From Kiritimatiellia bacterium (GTDB taxonomy: Bacteria; Verrucomicrobiota; Kiritimatiellia; RFP12; UBA1067), in contig JAHBAE010000089.1 in assembly GCA_018384485.1 (NCBI GenBank), positions 1-48,701 on the forward strand: 48,701 nucleotides of DNA, written 5' to 3'. The notes beneath the pieces are model-generated. The model did not search any database. It was not told the DNA's origin and worked only from the letters and a program-made list of their open reading frames with translations. Position numbers and translations under genes: made by a program. Positions 28,228 through 38,246 of the stretch are shown here, piece by piece (within the stretch, counting starts at the first letter, position 1; the number at the start of each line of letters is the position of its first letter).

Positions 28228-30015
28228 TTAGCCGTGGCTGATGGCGCCGAACTTACACGCCGCTTCGCACGCACCGCACTTGATGCACTTCTGCGTGTCA
28301 ATGACGTGAGGCTGTTTGACCGTACCTGTAATCGCGTTTGCCGGACACTTGCGGGCGCAGAGTGTGCAGCCCTTGCACTTTTCGGCGTCGATCTTGTACT
28401 GGACGAGCTTTGAGCACTTGCCAGAGCGGCACTTCTTGTCATTGATGTGCTCGAGGTACTCATCCTTAAAGTACCTGAGCGTGGATTTGACAGGGTTAGA
28501 TGCCGTCTGCCCAAGGCCGCAGAGCGAAGCCTTGCACATTGAGTCGGAGATTGCCTCAAGCTGCTTGATGTCGTCTTCAACACCGCGACCTTCGGAAATC
28601 TTATTGAGATAGTTGAGAAGCTTTCTGCCTCCGATGCGGCAGGGAGCGCACTTTCCGCAGCTTTCATCAACCGTGAAGTCGAGGTAGAACTTGGCGATGT
28701 CAACAACGCAGTCCGTCTCGTCCATGACGATAAGGCCGCCAGAGCCCATGATTGAGCCGATTTTGGCGAGAGACTCAAAGTCAATGGCGGTGTCGAGGAA
28801 CTGAGGCGGAATGATGCCGCCGGAAGGTCCGCCCGTCTGAGCCGCCTTGAACTTGTGTCCGCCGCGGATGCCGCCGCCGATATCGAAGATGATCTCGCGG
28901 AGCGTTGTTCCCATGGGGACCTCGATGAGGCCGGAGTTGTTCACCTTACCGGTAAGAGCGAAGACCTTTGTTCCCTTCGTCGTCGCGGTGCCGATCTTGT
29001 TGAACCAGTCGGCGCCCTTGTTGATGATGACGGGAATGTTGGCGAGAGTTTCAACGTTGTTGATTACCGTCGGGCAGCCCCAGAGACCCTTTACGGCCGG
29101 GAACGGAGGACGGGGCTTCGGCATTCCGCGGTTGCCTTCGATCGACTGGAGAAGGGCTGTTTCTTCACCGCAGACGAACGCACCTGCACCGAGCCTGAGC
29201 TCAATATCGAAATCGTGCTCGGAGCCGAGAATCTTTTCGCCGAGAAGCCCGTACTCGCGAGCCTGCTTGATGGCGAGCTCAAGACGGTGAATGGCGAGAG
29301 GATACTCCGCACGAATGTAGATGTAGCCCTTGTTTGCGCCGATCGCGTAGCCGGCGATGATCATGGCTTCGAGAATCGAGTGGGGGTCGCCTTCGAGAGT
29401 GGAGCGGTCCATATATGCGCCGGGGTCGCCTTCGTCGGCATTGCAAACCATGTACTTCTGACCCTTGGGCTGCGCCTGGGCGAACTTCCACTTCATACCT
29501 GTGGGGAAGCCCGCACCGCCGCGGCCGCGAAGCCCGGACTTGAGGATTTCTTCAACGACCTGCTCGGGCGTCATCTCGAAGAGAACCTTCTCGATCGCCT
29601 TGTAACCATCGCGTGCGATGTAGTCTTCGATCTTTTCAGGGTCGATCACGCCGCAGTTTCTAAGGACGATGCGGTACTGCTTCTGGTAGAACGGAATGTT
29701 TGCCTCGGCGACGTGATTCTTCGCCTGCGCAGGATCGTAGCAAAGGCGCTGAACAACGCGGCCCTTGATGAGGTGCTCGTTGACGATTTCCTTGACGTCA
29801 TCGGCCTTCACCTGCACGTAGAACGTGCCCTGAGGAAGCACCTTGACGATCGGCCCTTGTTCGCAGAAGCCCAAGCATCCCGTAGCGACTACCTGCACCT
29901 TTTCGGTAAGGCCGGCATCCGCGAGCTGCTTTTTAAACTCTTCAATGATTTTGTCGCCGCCGCCAGAGAAACACGCCGTGCCTCCGCAAACGAGGATATA
30001 AGATTCGTAAGCCAT
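28228..30015 (-). CDS. NuoF-like NADH-binding subunit of bifurcating hydrogenase (HydB/HndC)
   Basis: GRGGAGFPTGMKW, ADEGDPGAYMDR, ESCGKCAPCRIG, C-terminal 2x[4Fe-4S] ferredoxin. Confidence 0.95.
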   Translation of the reverse strand: MAYESYILVCGGTACFSGGGDKIIEEFKKQLADAGLTEKVQVVATGCLGFCEQGPIVKVLPQGTFYVQVKADDVKEIVNEHLIKGRVVQRLCYDPAQAKNHVAEANIPFYQKQYRIVLRNCGVIDPEKIEDYIARDGYKAIEKVLFEMTPEQVVEEILKSGLRGRGGAGFPTGMKWKFAQAQPKGQKYMVCNADEGDPGAYMDRSTLEGDPHSILEAMIIAGYAIGANKGYIYIRAEYPLAIHRLELAIKQAREYGLLGEKILGSEHDFDIELRLGAGAFVCGEETALLQSIEGNRGMPKPRPPFPAVKGLWGCPTVINNVETLANIPVIINKGADWFNKIGTATTKGTKVFALTGKVNNSGLIEVPMGTTLREIIFDIGGGIRGGHKFKAAQTGGPSGGIIPPQFLDTAIDFESLAKIGSIMGSGGLIVMDETDCVVDIAKFYLDFTVDESCGKCAPCRIGGRKLLNYLNKISEGRGVEDDIKQLEAISDSMCKASLCGLGQTASNPVKSTLRYFKDEYLEHINDKKCRSGKCSKLVQYKIDAEKCKGCTLCARKCPANAITGTVKQPHVIDTQKCIKCGACEAACKFGAISHG

Positions 30016-30020
30016 GGTTC

Positions 30021-30422
30021 TTAATTCTCCTTGATGATGTCGATGGAAGGCTTATCGCATATCTTCGCGTCGACGAGTTCTTTGCCGATGATGTGCTTTT
30101 CAACGATTTCCTTCGCTGTCGCCGCATCGACCTTTCCGTAGATGACGGCAGGCATTCCGGGCGCTACGACTTCGACCGTAGGTTCGGAGTGGCAAAGACC
30201 CATGCAGCCTGTCTGGCGTACGAGCACGTTTGTAAGCCCTTTTTCTGTGAGGGTATCGAGAAGGGCGGAGAAAGTCTCCTTCGCGCCCGCGGCGATGCCG
30301 CAAGTTCCCATTCCGACGATAACCTGGATATCCTTATTGGCGCTGTCGCGCATTTCCATCGCCTTCTGCTTCGCTTCTCGCATGCGGCGAAGGTCTTCCA
30401 AAGTCATTTTAGCCATTTTCAT
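30021..30422 (-). CDS. HndB-like thioredoxin-fold [2Fe-2S] protein
   Basis: GMGTCGIAAGA...VRQTGCMGLCHSEPTVEV; start probably 30416. Confidence 0.88.
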   Translation of the reverse strand: MKMAKMTLEDLRRMREAKQKAMEMRDSANKDIQVIVGMGTCGIAAGAKETFSALLDTLTEKGLTNVLVRQTGCMGLCHSEPTVEVVAPGMPAVIYGKVDAATAKEIVEKHIIGKELVDAKICDKPSIDIIKEN

Positions 30423-30437
30423 TACCTCCTAAAATAA

Positions 30438-30917
30438 TTAACCGAGTTCGCGGTACTTGGCGATGATGCCTGCGACATCCTTCGTCGTAAGCTTGCCGTG
30501 GACTTCGCCGTTGATAACTGCCGCCGGCGCAAGACCGCAGCAGCCGATGCAACGGACGGCTTCAATTGAGAAGAGTCCGTCGGCCGTCGTTCCGTTGACG
30601 CCGATGCCGAGCTGCTTTTCGAATTCCTTAATCACATCGTCGCCGCCGCGCAGATAGCACGCTGTTCCGAGACAGACCTGGATGATGTACTTTCCGGCCT
30701 TCTGGAGTTTGAAGAAATTATAGAACGTCACCACTCCGTAAATCTTCGCGAGAGGCACATCAAGAAGTTTAGACGTCTCGATGGCGACATCGCGCGGAAT
30801 GTAGCCGTATGTCTGCTGCACCTTGTGGAGAACCATAATCAGGTTCCCTGGTTTTGATTTCCATTCTTCGATGAACGCCCTTATTTCCGGCGTCATCTGC
30901 TCTGTTGTTCCGTTCAC
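30438..30917 (-). CDS. NuoE-like [2Fe-2S] subunit (HydC/HndA)
   Basis: VCLGTACYLRGGDDVI...VRCIGCCGLAPAAVING. Confidence 0.93.
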   Translation of the reverse strand: MNGTTEQMTPEIRAFIEEWKSKPGNLIMVLHKVQQTYGYIPRDVAIETSKLLDVPLAKIYGVVTFYNFFKLQKAGKYIIQVCLGTACYLRGGDDVIKEFEKQLGIGVNGTTADGLFSIEAVRCIGCCGLAPAAVINGEVHGKLTTKDVAGIIAKYRELG

Positions 30918-31990
30918 TGGACTTCTCCTTTCTGGATGTTACACATTGGTTTTGAATTTTCCCCTTTGGACAACATAAAGGTGCACATCACCGTAGTGCC
31001 CGTGGGGATTTTTGATTTTATGTCAAAAGTGTCGGCGACGCGCTTGGAATTTGACAGCCCCATTCCAGCGCCGAAGCCCATGGAGCGAATCCAATCGTTC
31101 GCGGTGGATGTGCCGTCTTGGCATGCCCATTCCACATCCTCAATTCCAGGCCCGCTATCTTTCGCTACAATCGTGGCTTTTTCCGTGTCGAGAATGAATG
31201 TTATTGTGCCGCCTACGGAATGGATGCAGATGTTGATTTCGAGTTCATACGCGGCAACAGCAACGCGGCGGATGAGTTTTTTATCGACGCCTGCGTCTGA
31301 AAGCATTTTCTTAATCTCGTTAGCCGCCTTCCCGGCGTGGGAGAGATCGTTGCGCACTACGACGAACTGGCGCATCGAATAGTAAGGAAGGGCACCTTCG
31401 CTTTTCGCGGGCTCTGAAGTTTTTCCGATATCTGCTTTTCCCTCAAGGCGCGAAAGCTCATCCGTAAGCTCCTTCATCAGAACTCGCATAACGTCGCGCT
31501 GCGAGACGATGCCAACGAGGTCGCGGTCTTTGTTCAAGACGGGGAACCTGCCGAAAGTGTAGTTTTCAAAATATTTGATGGCGAACGCCAGCGGCATATC
31601 CTCTTCAAGCACAATGAGATTCGTTGCCATGTGCTGCTGGCAGGAGTCTTCAATCCAGCCGCCTTCAAGGGCGCGAATGATGTCGTTTACGGAGAGGATG
31701 CCGAAAAGCCTCTTGTTCTCAAGAACAGGCACGCCCGAGATATTGTTGCGCTTCATCAAGTTCTGGGCGAAGCGCATAGAATCGGTCCTAACGACGGAGA
31801 TGATATTCCTTGAGCGCATCACGTCTTTGACGCGAAGGCGCTGCAGGAGCTCCATGATGACGAGCGGAGAATCTTCCGCTCCAGGAAGGGTGGGCCCCGA
31901 TACGCGCCGGACAGATTTATTGTGGGCGGCGATTATCTGATCATCGCTGCGCGTGTCCCCTCCTGTGAGTATCGTGGGTCTGTATTCCAT
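30914..31990 (-). CDS. CBS-domain pair fused to RsbW/HATPase-like ATP-binding domain
   Basis: VKDVMRSRNIISV..., GIVSQRDVMRVL (CBS); AAYELEINICIHSVGG, DSGPGIEDVEWA, GFGAGMGLSNSKRVAD (HATPase). Confidence 0.85.
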   Translation of the reverse strand: MEYRPTILTGGDTRSDDQIIAAHNKSVRRVSGPTLPGAEDSPLVIMELLQRLRVKDVMRSRNIISVVRTDSMRFAQNLMKRNNISGVPVLENKRLFGILSVNDIIRALEGGWIEDSCQQHMATNLIVLEEDMPLAFAIKYFENYTFGRFPVLNKDRDLVGIVSQRDVMRVLMKELTDELSRLEGKADIGKTSEPAKSEGALPYYSMRQFVVVRNDLSHAGKAANEIKKMLSDAGVDKKLIRRVAVAAYELEINICIHSVGGTITFILDTEKATIVAKDSGPGIEDVEWACQDGTSTANDWIRSMGFGAGMGLSNSKRVADTFDIKSKIPTGTTVMCTFMLSKGENSKPMCNIQKGEVQ

Positions 31991-32325
31991 TATTCCTTGG
32001 AGAGGAACTCATGCACCCTAATGCAGCTTTCGTATTTACTCAGCGGCGAGGAGACTAAGGGGATTCCAAGCGTATCAGCCACCTGGCACATCGTCTGCGG
32101 GAGTGGCTTTGCATTATGCACCACAACGCACATCGCTCCTACAATATTCGCCGTGCGAATCGCTTGGTCGGAAGCGAGCGATGTGAGCAGAAGAATGTCA
32201 TCGGCATCGTTCAGCAATACATCACTCATAAGGTCGTTCGCAACGACCGCTCCTACTGTGCGGGTTGAATTTCCACCGGCTACGAGAGTGCCGTCGAGAA
32301 CCTGGACAATGTCTGAGATATTCAT
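31990..32325 (-). CDS. DRTGG-domain protein
   Basis: 111 aa, paralogous to 33127-33462; TAATG overlap with the CBS gene. Confidence 0.75.
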   Translation of the reverse strand: MNISDIVQVLDGTLVAGGNSTRTVGAVVANDLMSDVLLNDADDILLLTSLASDQAIRTANIVGAMCVVVHNAKPLPQTMCQVADTLGIPLVSSPLSKYESCIRVHEFLSKE

Positions 32326-32332
32326 AATTTAT

Positions 32333-32378
32333 AGTATAACATATTTTAGGCCTTTAGGTGTTGTAATTTTGGTATAAT
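32333..32378. promoter_or_regulatory. divergent promoter pair for hydrogenase operon (-) and PHP/DRTGG genes (+)
   Basis: TATACT at 32338-32333 (-); TTGGTATAAT with TATAAT at 32373-32378 (+). Confidence 0.6.
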
Positions 32379-32384
32379 ATGCCT

Positions 32385-33113
32385 ATGAGATTTGACCTTC
32401 ATATGCATTCGTGTCTTTCGCCGTGCGCTTCTCTGTCCATGTCGCCTGGCGAGATCGTTTCCCGCGTCAAGGCTGCGGGGCTTGGAGGTTTCGTTCTTTC
32501 CGACCATCAATCTGCGCGAAATACTCCAGCTGTAGCGGAATGTGCAAGGAAGGCCGGTATCGGTTTTTTGCCGGGACTTGAGGTGCAGACGGCCGAAGAA
32601 GTACATACATTATGCATCTTTGATACTGTCGAGGCGGCACTCAAAATGACTGATTGGGTCTACGAGGCCATGCCCAAGCGCGTGAACGACTCTGAAACGT
32701 TCGGCGATCAGCCTGTCGTAACATGGGATGACGATATTATAGATATGGAATGGCGCATTCTTGCCATGGGCTGCCGCAGAACCATTCCTGAGACATCTGC
32801 GAAAGTTCATGAGCTTGGCGGGTTGTATATAGCAGCTCATGTTGATAGGCCCAACTATTCCGTTTTCAGCGGTTTAGGTGCGATTCCCGATGGGTGCTTT
32901 GATGCCGTAGAGTTTTCGCGCACGGCAGATGAGCAAATTTACCTTCCTAAAGTGGAAGGATATACCGTTACGCGCTCATCAGATGCGCACAATTTGGATG
33001 ATGTCGCAAAAGTATGGTCTGAAGCTGAAATTTCGCAATTTAACGTTTCCTCTTTGAAGGAAGTTTTTCAGAATAAGACCGTTCTGATTTCGCCGCGTTT
33101 AACAGCGTTTTAA
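32385..33113 (+). CDS. PHP-domain phosphoesterase
   Basis: MRFDLHMHSCLSPCASLSMSP, SDHQSARN, SDAHNLDD; tool start 32379. Confidence 0.87.
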   Translation: MRFDLHMHSCLSPCASLSMSPGEIVSRVKAAGLGGFVLSDHQSARNTPAVAECARKAGIGFLPGLEVQTAEEVHTLCIFDTVEAALKMTDWVYEAMPKRVNDSETFGDQPVVTWDDDIIDMEWRILAMGCRRTIPETSAKVHELGGLYIAAHVDRPNYSVFSGLGAIPDGCFDAVEFSRTADEQIYLPKVEGYTVTRSSDAHNLDDVAKVWSEAEISQFNVSSLKEVFQNKTVLISPRLTAF

Positions 33114-33126
33114 ATAGGTAAATAAT

Positions 33127-33462
33127 ATGAAATTTAATGAATTAGTGGAAAAACTGCAAGCTACAGTTGTTGTCCCGAATGAGGATGCTGAAATCACATC
33201 CGCGTATACGGGAGATCTTCTTTCAGATGTAATGGGGCATTGCGGCGACAGTTCCGTGTTGATTACAGTTCAAAACCATCTCAATGCAGTTGCCGTTTGC
33301 ACGCTTGCAGGCGTGGAGGTGGTTGTAATCTGCCATTCCCGTCCCGTCCCCGACGATATGCGCGAGGCGGCAGAGCGCGAGGGCGTGGGGATTGTTACAA
33401 CGCCATTGTCGCAGTTTGCCTGTTCCGTTGCTCTTTCGTCACTTCAACCCTCGTCAAAGTAG
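33127..33462 (+). CDS. DRTGG-domain protein (second paralogue)
   Basis: DLLSDVMGHCGDSSVLITVQNHLNAVAVCTLAGVEVVVICHSRPVPDDM parallels the minus-strand paralogue. Confidence 0.75.
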   Translation: MKFNELVEKLQATVVVPNEDAEITSAYTGDLLSDVMGHCGDSSVLITVQNHLNAVAVCTLAGVEVVVICHSRPVPDDMREAAEREGVGIVTTPLSQFACSVALSSLQPSSK

Positions 33463-33490
33463 TTTCAAGATTTGGTATAATATTCCGCTA

Positions 33491-35407
33491 ATGGAAAAGG
33501 GCATTACAGATTCTACTGTAGAGGAGATAAAGCAGAGGATTGATTTGGCAGATCTTATTGCTTCCTACGGCATTGCGATAAGGTCTACGGGAGCGTCCAA
33601 AAAAGCTTGCTGCCCTTTTCATAACGAAAAGACTCCCTCGTTCAACATCAATGATTCGCGCGGCTATTACCACTGCTTCGGCTGTGGCGAATCGGGTGAT
33701 GCAATAAAGTTTGTCCAAAAGATGGATGGGCTTACATTTGTTGAGGCCGTCAAGAAGCTCGCCTCGCAATGCGGCGTGGAAATAAAGGAGAAGGAAGACC
33801 CTCTTGCGGGCAGGCGCAAACGCCTTTATGCTCTTATGGCGGAGTTGGCGGCATTTTACCGCAGGTGTCTCCAAAAGACCAAGGAGGCTTCTTTAGCGCG
33901 CGATTATCTTGCAGGTCGTGATATTAGCGAAGAAGTGCAGGAGGAATGGACGATCGGCTACGCGCCGGTGGGGGCGGCTAATATTCGCAAATGGGCTGAG
34001 AAGCATTCCTTTACAGACGCCGAGCTTGAGGAGGCAGGCGTCATCCGTGCGCCTACGCGGCCGGGGGATGCGGGGTATCATCGCTTCGGCGGGCGGCTTA
34101 TGTTCACCATTCGCGACAAGCAAGGGCGGGTGGTTGGTTTTTCAGGCCGTCAACTTGTGGAAGATAAGCGTTCTGGCAAATACGTAAATTCGCCCGAGAC
34201 TACCATTTTCAAAAAATCTTCTGTTCTTTTCGGTTTCGACAAGGCTTCTGTGCAAATAGCGAAATCTCCTCGTCACGAGGTGATAGTATGCGAAGGGCAG
34301 ATAGATTGCATCCGCCTTCATTCGGCAGGGTTTACTACTGCTGTGGCAGGTCAAGGCACCGCTTTTACCGAAGAGCATGTGAAGATGCTCAAGCGCGTGA
34401 CCGACTCCGCAGTGCTCGTCTACGATGATGACGCCGCGGGCTCAAAGGCGGCGGTAAAGTCGGCAAGGCTGCTTCTTGCATCGGAAATACCGGTTAGAGT
34501 CGTATCCCTTCCGGGCGGCAATGATCCCGACTCCTTTTTAAGGACGCATTCTGCCGATGATTTCGCCTCGCTTCTCGAAAAGGCGGAATCGATAGTCTCA
34601 TTCCAAGTGCGTGCGGAGCGCGCAAAGGAGACGAACCCAGAAGGGATGGATGCGGTAAACAGAGTTTTCCGCGCTTTGATAGAAACTATTGCTTCTTCCA
34701 CGAATGCCGTCCTGAGAGCCTCAATGGTTTCGGAATGCGCAAAGCTGCTTAATATTCCAGAAGCCGCGCTTTCGGAGGAGCTTGAGAAATTCCGCGCCGC
34801 CGCGCCGGCGCGCAAGAATCTTCCTCATAAGGCCGAAGAGGAAATAGTCGAGGAAAAGCCGCAAGAGGTGCAAGCGCCTACACCCATAAAGGGTGAGGAT
34901 GCGTCTAAGGTGATACCGCCCCCGCCTCTTGAAATCGCGTTTTGCGCTTTTCTTCTTGAAAATGAGATTTCTGCCGACAGGGGCAAGATAGAAGTGATGC
35001 TCAAAGATTTTGTTCCCCTTGAGTGCTTTTCGCATCCGTTTACCGTTTCGTTCGTAGAAATGTGGAAGAAATCTGCGCAATCGGAAGAAGATGTATTCTC
35101 CGCGTGGAGTGAAGCTCTTTCCGGCGAGGAGAGATGCATTCTCGACACTGTACTTGCCGAGCAGATTAAGGCGCAGGCGACTACGATGGAGATTGTGGAC
35201 GAAATGAAAGAGTTTGTCCGCAGACTTTGGCAGGAACATCTCAAGCGGCGGCGCGCCTCGCTTCCAGTATCGGCAGGAGAGGCGGCTGCGGCAAGAGAGA
35301 GAATTGAGCTTACCGTCGGCATAAAACGTGTGGCGGCGGCGAGGTGGCCAGATTTAAAGGTTATAATAAAAGGTCTAAAAGAGGCTTTTAACGATCAAAC
35401 TAAATAA
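33491..35407 (+). CDS. dnaG: DNA primase
   Basis: Zinc finger CPFHNEKTPSFNIN...YHCFGCGESGDAI, Toprim VIVCEGQIDCIRLH...YDDDAAGSKA; ATG 33491 follows the -10 box (tool start 33392 too long). Confidence 0.95.
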   Translation: MEKGITDSTVEEIKQRIDLADLIASYGIAIRSTGASKKACCPFHNEKTPSFNINDSRGYYHCFGCGESGDAIKFVQKMDGLTFVEAVKKLASQCGVEIKEKEDPLAGRRKRLYALMAELAAFYRRCLQKTKEASLARDYLAGRDISEEVQEEWTIGYAPVGAANIRKWAEKHSFTDAELEEAGVIRAPTRPGDAGYHRFGGRLMFTIRDKQGRVVGFSGRQLVEDKRSGKYVNSPETTIFKKSSVLFGFDKASVQIAKSPRHEVIVCEGQIDCIRLHSAGFTTAVAGQGTAFTEEHVKMLKRVTDSAVLVYDDDAAGSKAAVKSARLLLASEIPVRVVSLPGGNDPDSFLRTHSADDFASLLEKAESIVSFQVRAERAKETNPEGMDAVNRVFRALIETIASSTNAVLRASMVSECAKLLNIPEAALSEELEKFRAAAPARKNLPHKAEEEIVEEKPQEVQAPTPIKGEDASKVIPPPPLEIAFCAFLLENEISADRGKIEVMLKDFVPLECFSHPFTVSFVEMWKKSAQSEEDVFSAWSEALSGEERCILDTVLAEQIKAQATTMEIVDEMKEFVRRLWQEHLKRRRASLPVSAGEAAAARERIELTVGIKRVAAARWPDLKVIIKGLKEAFNDQTK

Positions 35408-35424
35408 AACGAAGGAGAATAAAG

Positions 35425-36387
35425 ATGGACTTGAAGGAAGCTACAAACAGGATCGCGGCGCAGGGAGAGCTTGTTTCTAAAATCCGCGAAGAAGTAGGTA
35501 AGGTCATCGTCGGGCAGGAGAAGCTTGTCGATAGGCTCATTCTTGCCATGGCTACCGGCGGGCATATTCTTCTTGAAGGTGTTCCCGGGCTTGCAAAGAC
35601 GCTCTCCGTAAACACACTTGCGAAGGTGCTTTCCCTTGATTCAAAGCGTATTTCTTTCACTCCCGATCTTCTTCCTGCCGATGTCGTCGGCACTCTCGTT
35701 TATTCGCCGAAGACAGGCGAGTTTTCGCCGAAGAAGGGGCCTGTTTTTACTAATCTCCTTCTTGCCGATGAAATAAACCGCGCTCCCGCAAAGGTGCAGT
35801 CGGCTCTCCTCGAAGCGATGCAGGAGAAGCAGGTTACGATAGGAGATGAGACGTATCCTCTTCCAAGTCCGTTCCTAGTTCTCGCTACTCAGAACCCGAT
35901 TGAGCAGGAAGGCACCTATCCGCTTCCCGAAGCTCAGGTTGACCGCTTTATGTTCAAGTGCCTCGTTGAAACGCCTTCAAAGGCGGATGAACGGCGCATC
36001 ATGCAGAGGTTTGCCAATTCTGCCGCTCTCCCCGAAGCGAAAGGCGTGTGCACTCTTGAGGACGTTAAGTGCCTGAAAGCGACTCTCGCCGATGTCTATT
36101 GCGATGAGAAGGTTGGCGATTACATTCTCGACATAGTATTCAAGACGCGAGAGAAAAACGCGATGATTCAAAACGGCGCGTCTCCGCGCGCGACTCTCGC
36201 CTTGAATCTCGCATCGAGGGGCAATGCTCTCCTTCACGCCCGCGCGTACGCAACGCCGCAAGATGTGAAAGAGGTTGTTCACGATGTTCTCCGCCACCGT
36301 ATTCTTCTTACGTATGAAGCGGAGGCGGAAGGCGTTACATCTGACGATGTGATAGATAAGATCCTTTCAGAAGTGCCCGTTCCGTAA
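35425..36387 (+). CDS. MoxR-family AAA+ ATPase
   Basis: HILLEGVPGLAKTLSVNTLA, LLADEINRAPAKVQSALLEAMQE. Confidence 0.95.
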   Translation: MDLKEATNRIAAQGELVSKIREEVGKVIVGQEKLVDRLILAMATGGHILLEGVPGLAKTLSVNTLAKVLSLDSKRISFTPDLLPADVVGTLVYSPKTGEFSPKKGPVFTNLLLADEINRAPAKVQSALLEAMQEKQVTIGDETYPLPSPFLVLATQNPIEQEGTYPLPEAQVDRFMFKCLVETPSKADERRIMQRFANSAALPEAKGVCTLEDVKCLKATLADVYCDEKVGDYILDIVFKTREKNAMIQNGASPRATLALNLASRGNALLHARAYATPQDVKEVVHDVLRHRILLTYEAEAEGVTSDDVIDKILSEVPVP

Positions 36388-36434
36388 GGTGTTTGGCTTG
36401 TTGCAGGCATTAGGCGCCCTTTTGGGAAAAGAGC

Positions 36435-37346
36435 ATGTCAGCAGATATTAAAGAATTGATGGCGAAGGTGGGGAGAATAAGAATCCTCACCAACAGGCTG
36501 ATTGACGATCAGCTTTCGGGCGATTACCATTCCTCGTTCAAAGGGCAGGGAGTGGAGTTTGACGAGGTTCGTCCGTATACGCCGGGTGACGATGTAAGAA
36601 CTATCGACTGGAATGTCACGGCGCGTACGGGCATGCCGTTTATAAAACGCTTCAGCGAGGAGCGCGAGCTTACGATTCTTTTTCTCGTCGATGTTTCAGG
36701 TTCGCAGAGCTACGGTTCTCAGCGCAGGTCCAAGATGGAGCTTGCCGCGGAGGTTACGGCACTTCTCGCTCTTACGGCGATAAGAAACCAGGATAAGATA
36801 GGCCTTGTTCTTTTTTCCGATAAGATCGTCAAATATATTCCGCCGCGCAAAGGGCGCGATTCCGTGATGCGTCTCGTGCGCGAAGTGCTTGCCGCCGAGG
36901 ACGGCGCTGAAGGCGCAACGGATATATCAGAGGCGCTCCGTTTTCTAAACGGCGTGCAGAAGCGTCGCGCGGTAGTTTTTCTCGTGTCTGATTTTATTTC
37001 CTCCGGAACGGCGAGGGAAGAGGGGAAGGGTTCCTTTGAGCGTCTTTTGCGGGCCACGGCGCACCATCATGATCTTGTTTGCGTGCCTGTTTCAGATCCG
37101 GCGGAACGCACTCTGCCTGATGTCGGTCTCGTGGAGATTGAGGACCCTGAGACGGGTGAGCTTCTTTTGGTCGATACATCAAGTGCGAAGGTGCGCAGGG
37201 AGTTTTCCGAGAAGGCTCTCGATGAGGAATCTCGCCTTTCGCGGATGTTCCTTAAATCAGGGATTGAAACTCTCTATATCTCAACCGACAAGCCTTACAT
37301 CGACGGGGTAAGGGCGCTTTTTAAAAGGCGCGCTAAGAAGCGCTGA
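36435..37346 (+). CDS. DUF58-domain protein
   Basis: GQGVEFDEVRPYTPGDDVRTIDWNVTARTG, DVSGSQSYGS. Confidence 0.93.
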   Translation: MSADIKELMAKVGRIRILTNRLIDDQLSGDYHSSFKGQGVEFDEVRPYTPGDDVRTIDWNVTARTGMPFIKRFSEERELTILFLVDVSGSQSYGSQRRSKMELAAEVTALLALTAIRNQDKIGLVLFSDKIVKYIPPRKGRDSVMRLVREVLAAEDGAEGATDISEALRFLNGVQKRRAVVFLVSDFISSGTAREEGKGSFERLLRATAHHHDLVCVPVSDPAERTLPDVGLVEIEDPETGELLLVDTSSAKVRREFSEKALDEESRLSRMFLKSGIETLYISTDKPYIDGVRALFKRRAKKR

Positions 37347-37376
37347 TATTCATTTTATTCGGGAGGTGAGCGGATA

Positions 37377-38246
37377 ATGTTTCTTCTAAGTTTGATGGCA
37401 GCCATCCTTTTTGAAGCGTCGCAAAACGGCGTTTCAGTGAAGGTGGAGTCGGATACGCAGGTGATCGACCCTGCAAAAAGCGTTTTTTTAAAAGTTGAAG
37501 TGATTTCCTCCTCGTCGAAGGAAGTCCCTCTTCCCGATCTGCGCGATCGCGTGACAGGCTTTTCCTTAGCGGAGGATTTTGAAGATGAGCCGCTCCGAGA
37601 GAAGAACGGCACTGTAGTGAAAACGGCGAACTGGAGGCTCGTTCCTGAGCCTTGTGCGGAAGTTTATAAAATCCGCCCGTTTGCAGTTGGCGATATGGTG
37701 GCAGGCCCCGTGTATTTTACGCCTCCCGAGCCGCGTGAAAGCGTGACGGGAGAGATGGAATGTTCGCCCAAGAAGGATTTGCCTCCGCTTTCATGGAAGT
37801 TAGCGGGTATTGTCGCTTTAATTCTTTCCGCTGCGGCAGTTTTATGTTTTGCCGTTTTCAAACTTCTCTCGTTTGCGGCGAGAAAGGTGAAAGAACATCG
37901 GATGAGTCCGATTGAGCGCGCATGGGTGGAGCTTGATAGGCTTCTTCTTAAAGGGCTTCCTGGCAGAGGCCGCTACAAAGATTTTTATGTTGAGCTTACG
38001 ATGGTCGTAAGGCGCTATGTTCAGCGCAAATACGGAATCAGAGCGCCTCATCTTACGACAGAGGAGTTTCTTCTCCAGTTTCGCGATGCGGGTGCGGCGG
38101 GCAAGGAGGCTCTCGCAAAGTTTCTTGAGTCTGCCGATATGGTGAAGTTCGCAGGCGTTGAGGCGAATCCTGAAATGGCCGACGAAGCTACGCAGGCTGC
38201 GCGTGGATACTTGAAAGACGATTCGTCAGACAGGAGGGCTCAATGA
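37377..38246 (+). CDS. membrane protein of MoxR/Bat operon
   Basis: Signal-like N-terminus, single TM (~142-165), position between DUF58 and VWA genes. Confidence 0.65.
   Translation: MFLLSLMAAILFEASQNGVSVKVESDTQVIDPAKSVFLKVEVISSSSKEVPLPDLRDRVTGFSLAEDFEDEPLREKNGTVVKTANWRLVPEPCAEVYKIRPFAVGDMVAGPVYFTPPEPRESVTGEMECSPKKDLPPLSWKLAGIVALILSAAAVLCFAVFKLLSFAARKVKEHRMSPIERAWVELDRLLLKGLPGRGRYKDFYVELTMVVRRYVQRKYGIRAPHLTTEEFLLQFRDAGAAGKEALAKFLESADMVKFAGVEANPEMADEATQAARGYLKDDSSDRRAQ

Noticed and set aside
28855-30024. 389-aa plus-strand ORF
   Set aside because: Antisense to the NuoF-like gene, which has full motif support.
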